Below, one piece after another: positions 55,468 through 64,000 of a stretch of 64,000 bases of DNA. The first letter of the stretch is position 1; the number at the start of each line of letters is the position of its first letter. The DNA comes from Zasmidium citrigriseum (lineage: Eukaryota > Ascomycota > Dothideomycetes > Mycosphaerellales > Mycosphaerellaceae), in contig NHNW01000054.1 in assembly GCA_002786025.1 (NCBI GenBank), forward strand, positions 62,001 to 126,000, in the 5' to 3' direction. The notes below the pieces were generated by a model. It saw nothing but the letters and a program-made list of their open reading frames with translations, was not told the DNA's origin and ran no database searches. The position numbers and the translations under genes are program-made.

Positions 55468-56229
55468 ATGCTCGCTCTCATCGCCCTCCTCCCCCTAACC
55501 ACAGCCTCCCCTCTCACGAGAAGGCAAACAACCTCCCGCAGCCCAAACTACAGCGGCATCGCCCTCCTCTCCCCACCCGACGGCACCTCCTTCACCTACG
55601 CAACAACGCAAATCAACGTCCCCGAGACCAAATTCGTCACAACCGAAAGCTCCCCAGGCGACACCCAACTCTCCACCGCCTGGGTCGGTATCGGCGGCTC
55701 CTCACCCCCAGGCACCGGCGGCGGCCTCCTCCAAACCGGCTGCACCTTCTACAACGACGGCTACCAAGACCTCTACACAAGGTGTTGGTACGAATTCTAC
55801 CCCGACAAAGCAATCTACTTCGACGGTTTCAGCCCGAACACAGATGATACTCTCCTCCTAGAAATAACCCTCCTCTCCCCAACCTCGGGCCACGCGAAAA
55901 TCACCAACCTCTCCACCAACGAAATCGCCGAAAGCGACGTTCCCGCCCCCGACGGGGTCGAGAATATGGGCGGCTACGCGGACTGGATCGTCGAGAATCC
56001 ACAAGGACGGAATAATTTCGCGGATTTTCAGGTGCAGTTTTTCGAGGGTTGTGAGGCGACGACGGAAGGGGGGAATACGTATGGACCGAGTTCGGAGGGG
56101 ACGACGTGGCGGACGTTTAATGAGTGGAAGGATCTGGGTGATGGGGAGGGGAGGACGAGGTGGACGGTGACGACGTTGCCGAGTGAGAGTGAGGTGCAGG
56201 TGAATTGGACGGGGCCGGAGGGGGTGTGA
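55468..56229 (+). CDS. Secreted glutamic peptidase (eqolisin, family G1)
   Basis: A single exon of 253 aa. The signal peptide is MLALIALLPLTTASP, with no long propeptide visible. The G1 core is present: NYSGIALLSPP, STAWVGIGG, the catalytic Gln in LLQTGCTFY, and the catalytic Glu in GYADWIVE. Known members (aspergillopepsin II, scytalidoglutamic peptidase) are acid proteases secreted by fungi. The usual WVGIDG reads WVGIGG here. Length is in line with the mature enzymes. The ATG at 55468 is the first in frame and starts the signal peptide. Confidence 0.88.
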   Translation: MLALIALLPLTTASPLTRRQTTSRSPNYSGIALLSPPDGTSFTYATTQINVPETKFVTTESSPGDTQLSTAWVGIGGSSPPGTGGGLLQTGCTFYNDGYQDLYTRCWYEFYPDKAIYFDGFSPNTDDTLLLEITLLSPTSGHAKITNLSTNEIAESDVPAPDGVENMGGYADWIVENPQGRNNFADFQVQFFEGCEATTEGGNTYGPSSEGTTWRTFNEWKDLGDGEGRTRWTVTTLPSESEVQVNWTGPEGV

Positions 56230-56522
56230 AGATAGAGGTTACGTGCATTTGAAGTTCACGAAAAATCGTCATGGATGTCTGCACTGATTCTTTCGTATCT
56301 TCTTTTCGATGGGCTACGGACACTGCGTCCCAATGTCTAGTACACAGTAATAAAAGCCACAGAGCCCTCCTGTTTGGCTCATAGTGATCATCCAAGATCT
56401 CCAAGAAACGCCTCGCTTGATATCAAATCCACCTAGTAGTCACTGAGAGGAGGTGGCTTTGTAGGCCTACCCCATTGGCCCACCCAAGTCCCGCCTCCAG
56501 TGTATTGACGCATCTGCGTTTT

Positions 56523-58324
56523 CTACTCGCTGACTTCCCTACGCTTGACACCTGGGGGCTGCACCTCCACCAAGCGCCGACTCGCACGCCAGACCTGGAT
56601 CAGGTTGTCCTCGCTGGTCGAACACATGACCCATGGATCGTTCTTGTTCCAGGAGAAGTCAGATACGCGGTTAGTGTGGCCACCGTGCATGAAGAGCATC
56701 TCGGGAGGACCGTCCTCTGCGTCCTCGGGAGTCTGTTCGGCACCGGCTCTGGAGATATCCCAGAAGATGATGCGGCGGTCGTTGGAGGATGATGCAATGA
56801 TGGCAGAGTCGGTTGGATGCCAGTCGACCTTGGTGATGACATCCTTGTGTCCCTCCATGTTGTGGATCTTGCCGTGCTCTGGGAAACGCAAATCGAAGAC
56901 ACCGACAGTCTTGTCCGCAGAGCCTGTGCAGAAAAGCTTGTCGTACTTGGGGTGGAAGGACAAAGAGTTGATAGCATCGGTGTGGCCGTTCTTTGCGTCC
57001 TGGCCGAACCTGATGGCTGGTCTTGAGAGATCCGAGCATCGAAGGTCCATGAAGCACATGGTGAGATCGTCGGACACACTGCCGAAGAAGTTCTTGCCGT
57101 ACTGTGGGTGCCATTGAACGTCGTTGACGTAGGCAGAGTGTTGGGTGAAGACCTTGGCGGCCTGGATGGTTGGGTTCTCCTTGTTGTAGTCCTTTTGCAA
57201 GTCCCACAGACGCACAGTGGTGTCCTCACCGCCTGAGATGAGCTGGCCCTCGGTGAATGGATTCCACTCAACGGCAAAGCCCTGTAATCTGTTAGCCCAG
57301 TCATTCGTGGATGTGCAGTGAGACTGACCTCTTTGGTATGTCCCTTGAGTGTTGCTTGCGGCTTAGCCACATGGTCCGCGCTTGGGACCGACGGATGCTT
57401 TGAGCGATCCCACAGATAGAGGTTGCTGTTAGGAGCCCACGTGGCGATCAAGTCGGGGTTCTGTGGCTGATACCGCGCCTTGTTGACTTCGCCTGGGTGT
57501 GTGATTCGCTGGACAACGGAGAACATGATGGGTTCTTTGGCGGCGCCATGTCCACCCAACTCGCCCTTGGAAGCGTCGTAGTCGCTCGGGCCCATGCCAC
57601 GCGGTGAAGGCAGGGCGATGTGGGCAATTTGCAGGTAGTCGACTGAGGAACCCGAAGTGTGGGTGCCCAGCAGCATGCGGTGTTGGCGGTTGGTCTTGCC
57701 AGGCTGATCGCGCACGTCAGGGAGCCACTGAGTGGTCAGGGTTGGCCAGTCGAGAGCGCGGCTGTACATGAGGTCGTATAGAAAGACGCTGTTCTTCTTC
57801 CAGATCTTGTATTCCTCGTTGATAATCTTGTTTTGCATGATCTCCTGGTCGCGATCCTCGACCGTCTGGCCCGTCATTTCTGTGGATGGTGCGGTTAGCA
57901 ATTGTCCATGTACGCTGTAGCGTGCTACGAGGACGAGACAGGGTATCGTTTCGTGGTTGGGTAGGCGAGGAGTGATCTGAATGGCGCCTCTTTGCCCCGA
58001 ACATTGGCCTTCCGCAGCGGAAATTTGTTCCTGCGCGACCACAGTATGACCTACAGGCACTGCCTGCAGCCTCTGCTCCTCTCTTGGGACCCCTTCGCTG
58101 CTCTTTCCGCGGTGTACGCTCGGTGTTCCGGTCAAAGTAGAAGATGCCCCAAGCGATCCCCAACTTTGTCGCTACGGACTGAGAGTGCAATGTCTCTTCA
58201 AGAGCTTGGATTCGGGCAATTCTCCGGAGACAGACGATCTTCCAGTCTGAGTGGAAGAAGGAGGATAGACATGCCGGCCTGGGCTATGATGAAGGGGTGA
58301 TGCGAACTTACCGACGTCCTCCAT
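56523..58324 (-). CDS. hat2: WD40 histone-binding protein, HAT2 / RbAp48 (MSI1) type
   Basis: Three exons (58312-58324, 57329-57879, 56523-57281) give 440 aa. The N-terminal histone-H4-binding helix is seen in INEEYKIWKKNSVFLYDLM, followed by WPTLTTQW. About six to seven WD repeats follow, for example GHTDAINSLSFHP and GHKDVITKVDWHP, with WD ends such as IIFWDI. The protein should serve in the type B histone acetyltransferase and possibly CAF-1 or Polycomb complexes. The first exon has only 13 bases (MEDV plus one base), and the first intron (432 bp) is the longest in the window. It is divergent from XRN1. Confidence 0.9.
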
Positions 58325-58725
58325 CTTGAGGCGGTCTCCAGAGAGGATAATTCGTGGCAGTCGTAGTCGTTACCGTCGTTGGTCCGAGAAGGATACGGGC
58401 GGTGAGGATGGATGGTGGCGGTGGTGCGGTCGTGATTGTCGCGACGTGCAGGCACTTAAGAGACGCGCTTCTTCACGCGATTTGTGCCAAGACTGAGAGC
58501 TCTATTCGCCTATTAGCGCCATGCGGGGGCGGCTCGGACCGGAGGGTCATGATATGTACACCACTCGCCGCTTCGAGCATGACCTTCTCTTCCTCAAAGA
58601 CTCCGTGTCACGAAAGTCGTCGCCCCCTCCGTCCTTCACTCAAAGCCCCCTTACTACAGCCACTCACTCGCAGTGCGAGGATATCGCCCACCCGCGGCTT
58701 GTCTTGAGATACAGCGGCCGCCATC
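58325..58725. promoter_or_regulatory. Divergent promoter, HAT2-type gene / XRN1
   Basis: 401 bases between two divergent housekeeping starts. No repeat seen. Confidence 0.45.
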
Positions 58726-61700
58726 ATGGGTATGACTGGTCCGCCTTCATATGACAGACGACGATGATATTGACGAGCCTCAGGTGTCCCCAAATTCTTC
58801 CGCTGGCTCTCCGAGCGCTATCCTGCCATCTCCCAGCTCATCGCCGAAAACCGCATTCCCGAGTTCGATAACCTCTACCTTGACATGAACGGTATCATCC
58901 ACAACTGCACCCACAACAACGCCGATTCCGCCACCAAGGCCCGCCTCTCCGAAGATGAAATGTTCATCAAGATATTCAATTACATCGAGCATCTGTTCGG
59001 CAAGATCAAGCCTCAGAAGCTCTTCTTCATGGCCATCGATGGTGTCGCTCCGCGTGCCAAGATGAACCAGCAGCGGTCGCGCCGTTTCCGGACGGCTCTG
59101 GATGCTGAAAAGGCGCGGGAAAAGGCTGTTGCGGAGGGTCTCGAACTACCGAAGGAGGACCCATTCGATTCGAATTGTATCACTCCGGGTACCGAGTTCA
59201 TGGCCCGATTGACCCAACAGCTCAAGTACTTCATCGCCAAGAAGGTCAGCGAGGATCTCGACTGGCAAGGATGCGAAATCGTCCTTTCTGGTCATGAGGT
59301 TCCCGGAGAAGGAGAACACAAAATCATGGAATACATTCGTCAGGCCAAGAGTCAGCCCGACTACGATCCAAACGTGCGTCACTGCTTGTATGGACTGGAT
59401 GCCGATTTGATCATGTTGGGTCTGTTGTCCCACGATCCACATTTCTGTCTTCTCCGTGAGGAGGTCACATTTGGTAGGCAGAGCAAGGTGAAGAGCCAGG
59501 AGCTGGAGCACCAAAACTTCTTTCTCATGCATCTATGCATTGTTCGCGAGTACCTGGAGCTGGAATTTCAGGAGTTGAAGATACCGGAGAATCTCCCCGG
59601 TGTCACCTTCGACATGGAACGAATCATCGACGACTTCATCCTTATGGCTTTCTTCGTCGGAAACGACTTTCTTCCCAATCTACCGCATCTGCACATTAAT
59701 GAGGGAGCGCTGGCGCTGATGTTTGGGGTCTACAAGAAGGTGCTACCCAAGGCGGGTGGATACATCAACGATGGTGGTGTGATCAACTTGAAGCGCCTAG
59801 AGCTGCTTCTGAAAGAGCTGAGCCATGTAGAATATCGACACTTCGAGGCGGAGAACCAGGATGCGAACTGGCTCAAGGACAAGAGTGTGATGAAAGAGGA
59901 TGTCATGCAGAAGGTCAAGAAGAAGGGCATTCAGACCATGACGACAGGACAGAAAGAACTCTACCAGAAGGTGCGGAAGTTTGTCAACAGCCGTGTGGGC
60001 TCGGGTGGGGACCAGGTTCTGGACATGCCCTCCACGCTCAAGGCGGCAGATCGAGCATTCATCGAGGATCTATCGAGCAATCTCCACCTGCAGTGCAAGA
60101 GCGTGCTCGACGACGACGGTAACAGGCATTTGCAAGTCTCGTACTTTCCTCGACCTGAAATGGACGACGAAGACGACGAGGAAGACGAAGAGGCTCAGAA
60201 CGCCCTCTTACGGGTCTTCAAGCAATACGATCGTGCCAAGATCGAGGATGTTTCGGCGTCGGAGGCGCAACAGAAGGCACACGAGAAATACGAGAAGAAG
60301 TTCCAGGACTGGAAAGACAAATACTACAAGACCAAGTTTGAATGGGGTCTTGAGAATCAGGAGGAGCTCCGAAAGCTGACTGAGAACTACGTTCAAGGTC
60401 TGCAATGGGTGCTCTTCTACTACTATCGCGGTGTAGCTTCTTGGCCGTGGTACTACCAATATCACTACTCACCCATGATCAGCGATGTCCACAAGGGCTT
60501 GGGTGCCAACATGGAGTTCCAGCTGGGACAGCCATTCCGTCCCTTCCAGCAATTGATGGGTGTGCTTCCGGATCGCAGCAAGAAGATCGTGCCTCAGGTC
60601 TACTGGGACCTCATGACGAACCCGAATAGTCCTATCATTGACTTCTACCCTCGCGATTTTGAATTGGACATGAACGGGAAGAAGATGGAATGGGAAGCAG
60701 TCGTCAAGATCCCATTCATCGACGAGAAGCGTCTGCTAGATGCAATGGCGACTAAGGATCCCCTTCTTTCAGAGGACGAGCAACGACGCAACGACTTTGG
60801 AGTCAGCTTGAAGTTCACGTACTCTCCACAAGTCGACTATACCTACCCAAGCAGTCTTCCAGGCATCTTCCCGGATTTGGAGCACTGCCGTGTTGTCGAG
60901 AACATCTTCGAATTGCCAACCATGGACGGATTGGAGGTGTACGTGGGGTTGGTTGACGGCGTCAAGCTTGGAGATGCTGCTTTGGCAGGATTCCCCAGCT
61001 TGCGCACTCTCCCACACACCGGACAGCTTGGCTTTCATGGAGTCAGCGTGTTCCAGCAGGAGTCCAGGAACGAAAGCATGGTTGTCACGCTCACGGAGGG
61101 CGAGGAGGTTGGCACCATCGCCCACGCCAAGCAGCGCCTTGGAAAGGCAGTCCACGTTGGCTATCCCTTCTTGCAGGAGGGCAAAGTCACCAGTGTTACG
61201 GACGAGATGTTCACTTACACTCTGCAGAACCCAGAAGCGCCGGCGACAGAACAGAACATCATTTCAACACCACACGCACCGAAGCAAATCGAAGACTGGA
61301 AGAAGAAATCCACCCGAATCGAATCACATTACAGCAAGCGACTGGGCATGATAATTGGCTCAGTTGAGAGCTTGATCCAGATTGACCCGTTGGTTGGTCT
61401 GCGCAAGACTGAGCAGGGTGCTACCGTAAAGGAATACGCACCCATCTCAGGAGTCGAGCCAGACTATGCTACGCAGACCATCGTTGATCAAGTCATCAGC
61501 GAAGATCAGCGTTTTCTTGAGAAGGCTGCTCTGCCCATCGAGGAGGAGTTCCCGCCCCGTACGCGAGCATTTTTCCTGGGCGACATGGCCTATGGCCGGC
61601 CTCTCGAAGTCACTGGTCACCAGGCTGGTGCTGATGGTGTCCCCAAAGCTGAAGTCTGGGTTGCGCAGCTCATGACGCGAGAGCCTGAGTTTGGCATCGA

Positions 61701-63066
61701 CATCGCAATGCAGGCTGAGAGGAGAAATCCTTACATGCCTGCCTTCGCAGTCGCTCGTCAACTCCAGCTTCACCCGCTTGTTCTGTCAAAGCTCACTTCG
61801 GCATTCAATGTGACATCGTCCGGCCTGAAATTGAACTTGGGTCTCAACCTGAAGTTCGAAGCCAAGAAGTTGAAAGTGCTTGGTTACAGTCGAAAGGGCG
61901 AGAGTGGATGGGAATACTCCCCCAAGGCCATCGAGCTTATCACACAATACATGATCAGATTCCCCGAATTTATTGCAAGAATCGCTGCCAACCCGACCGG
62001 CGATGGATGGCAGGACACCGCCTTCTACCCTGATCCGCAGGAGGCCAAGGCGAAGATGAAGGAGATTGGCCAATGGCTCAAGAGCGTCGAAACCAAGTCC
62101 TTCGACCGAGTGCCACTGGAGGCAGAGCAGCTCGACGGCGACACCGTCATGGCGATCGAGAAGGCAGCCGACGCCCTCAACGCGACCGCGGCTAACACCC
62201 AAGGCCGCAAGATTGGAGGCGTCCCGCGCGTCGCTCTCCTGAAACCATCAGACGCAGAGCAACGCACGCAACACCAGAAATTCCGCATCGGCCACCGCGT
62301 CGTCTATGTCCTCGAAACCGGGCGCGTGCCAGTCGCCATGCGAGGTACCGTCGTAGGCATGACGCGGACTACTAGGAGTACTCTGCTCGACATCGTCTTC
62401 GACAGCACCTTCATGAGCGGCACGACGCTCAACGAACGCTGCTCGGCTTTCCGCGGCAGCACCGTCCCCTCCAGCGCGGTTCTCAACCTGACGGAGAAGC
62501 AAGTCGTCGCCATGTCGCAAGCTGCCAAAGACCGCGCGCCCAAATCGCAGTTCACTCCGATCCGAGGCGGTCACGCGGCTCTGGCCAGCGCGTACGGCAT
62601 GCCGAGTGGTCCACAGCTCGTGCAGGCCGATACGCCGCCTCCACTGCGCAGTGGATGGCGCGGAGCCGTCCACGGACATGCCAACGGGACTCCTCGCGGG
62701 AACGGCATGCGTGGACGCGGCGGTGGTTTGGGAAGCACGCAGCAACAGCAGTATGACCTCCCCATGCGCGGCGGCCGTGGAGGCCAGATGCACGGTGCAT
62801 CACCAGGTTTCGTCCCACGAGGCGGCCGTGGTCGTGGTGGCGGTCCAAACCGCGGAGGATATACGGTCGTCGACAACAGCGATCCTACCGAGGGAGTTGT
62901 GAGGAATAATCCTCAGTTCCGTCCGCAGAACTACAGTAACGTCCCTCCACCCGCTGACCTGAACCAGCGTGGAGGGCGCGGACGTGGCCGTGGTGGAGAT
63001 CGCGGTGTGCGCGGTGGAGGCCGCGGGAGAGGCGGTCGGGGCCGTGGTGAGGTGGCTGCCAGTTGA
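58726..63066 (+). CDS. XRN1: 5'-3' exoribonuclease 1
   Basis: The first exon is 58726-58729 (ATG plus one base), the intron is 58730-58783, and exon 2 is 58784-63066; the product is 1428 aa. Joining gives MGVPKFFRWLSERYP, the exact XRN family start. The nuclease core has YLDMNGIIHNC, FMAIDGVAPRAKMNQQRSRR, GEGEHKIM and YGLDADLIML, which carry the acidic metal ligands. The middle helical and SH3-like regions follow. The C-terminus is rich in RGG/GRG repeats (from about residue 1330), which suggests RNA or P-body contacts. The enzyme degrades decapped mRNA in the cytoplasm. Its length is close to other fungal XRN1 proteins. Confidence 0.95.
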
Positions 63067-64000
63067 GTGAGTAGCTCATCCTAGCAGCACCAGATACCCG
63101 GAAACCGGTATTGTTTCCAAGAGCTTGGAGATGGGATGGAACGAGGAGTGAACGAGTGGAGGATCCCGAATCCGAAGTCCGGAAAATCCTTGCCCTGCCT
63201 TACCTTACCTTCTGGGGTGCATACGTATGTCTGTTTCGCAGTCCGAGCCTCAAGCCTGAAACGGACATGATGATGCACATGGGCATGTCTGGATTGGGGA
63301 GGAACTCTTGTGGGTGGAGATAGGGTTGATCCTGTGGTAGATTAGGTTTCGAGGAGAGGTAGGCAGATGAATATGGAAGGAGAGTTGATGATGACGATGA
63401 GGGTTCACTATGTTTCTGCTTTATGCATTTGACAACCTATCTACTTCGCAGAAGTTGTGCTTGCTTCATGCAGGAGTATCGCTCGATGCTGTGCTTGCTG
63501 TTGACGGTTATGCGTTCTGTGCGTCGGACATGAAAGAAAACTGCTTGTCTACGCGGCCTTTTCATGCCGAAGACACGACACAGCTCGACCAGCGGAGCAG
63601 ATACTATCGACCCATATGAGTCGACACTTCAACAGAAGAAGGCCATGTGTGTTGGCAATGAGAAAAGTTCTTCCGATCAATGCGACCTTTCGATGCCTTC
63701 CATGGTTAATGGAAAGCACCCATCATCACAGGGAGTTGACAATCATCATCCCGCGGCTTTGCACCGACGAGAATCGCGGCCAATGGTCGTCTGCATGCCG
63801 AGACGGACGGACGAACCATTGGGGTCCGTCATGTATATGCAAATGCAATGCAAACATGAAACACATCTCCCATCTCCCTATTCACGGGAGAGAAGTGTTT
63901 CATATATCGACACATCCCTGAACTTACCACGTGAAAACATGAGGCCCGTGACACGACATGCCTGAGGCTGAAAGACGAGCGCCATTGGATCTTCAAGATC
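63067..64000. other. 3' flank of XRN1 to the window end
   Basis: About 930 bases. Several short open frames are present on the plus strand, none with recognisable features. I see no gene I can support. Confidence 0.45.

Noticed and set aside
56600..58135. A 511-codon minus-strand frame in another frame over the WD40 gene
   Set aside because: Only its middle portion is real coding sequence. After the exon end it runs in the wrong frame and gives a low-complexity Ser/Thr/Pro protein.
59706..59717. A fourth copy of the dyad (reverse complement AGCGCTGGCGCT) inside XRN1
   Set aside because: It lies in coding sequence (codons for GALAL) far from any start, so it is most likely chance and not part of the promoter set.
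1..64000. CRISPR arrays, bacterial operons, riboswitches, prophage
   Set aside because: The intron-rich genes, Zn2Cys6 and HET genes show a fungal nuclear genome; nothing like these features is present.

Overview
The window is nuclear DNA of a filamentous ascomycete (Pezizomycotina; a Dothideomycete is my guess, not shown). The signs are short GT-AG introns of about 45-105 bases, often with CTAAC- or CTGAC-type branch sites, a HET-domain gene, F-box-like genes of the fungal expanded type, Zn2Cys6 and MFS genes, an ENA-type sodium ATPase and a tRNA-Pro with a short intron. Exon models were built by hand from splice signals and reading phase, so exact starts and junctions are predictions.

Left part (1-26 kb): the 3' part of a HET-domain gene; an F-box-like gene broken by an in-frame TAG; a HotDog thioesterase; a monocarboxylate-type MFS transporter; a nine-exon cytochrome P450; a delta-12-type fatty acid desaturase; an intact paralogue of the broken F-box gene; three tandem small membrane-protein genes of one unrecognised family, each with the same 12-bp dyad 48-61 bp before its ATG; a secreted protein with an internal duplication; an ENA-type P-ATPase; and a sugar-transporter-type MFS gene.

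Middle part (27-48 kb): a dense run of metabolic genes. These are a Dal5-type permease, a zinc alcohol dehydrogenase, a Baeyer-Villiger-type monooxygenase (BVMO), a metallo-beta-lactamase-fold hydrolase, a Zn2Cys6 regulator, a short-chain dehydrogenase, a second BVMO, an alpha/beta hydrolase, a sulfatase, a cyclopropane-synthase-like methyltransferase and a fused aconitase X. The order suggests a catabolic cluster in which an alcohol is oxidised to a ketone, the ketone to a lactone or ester, and that product is hydrolysed, with two sets of enzymes around one regulator. This pathway is inferred from gene families; the substrate is unknown.

Right part (48-64 kb): a tRNA-Pro(TGG); a secreted heme-thiolate peroxygenase; about 2 kb without a clear gene that holds degenerate repeats of about 200 bp; a polytopic membrane protein; a secreted glutamic (eqolisin) peptidase; and a divergent housekeeping pair, the HAT2/RbAp48-type WD40 protein and the 5'-3' exoribonuclease XRN1. 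XRN1 starts with a 4-base first exon.
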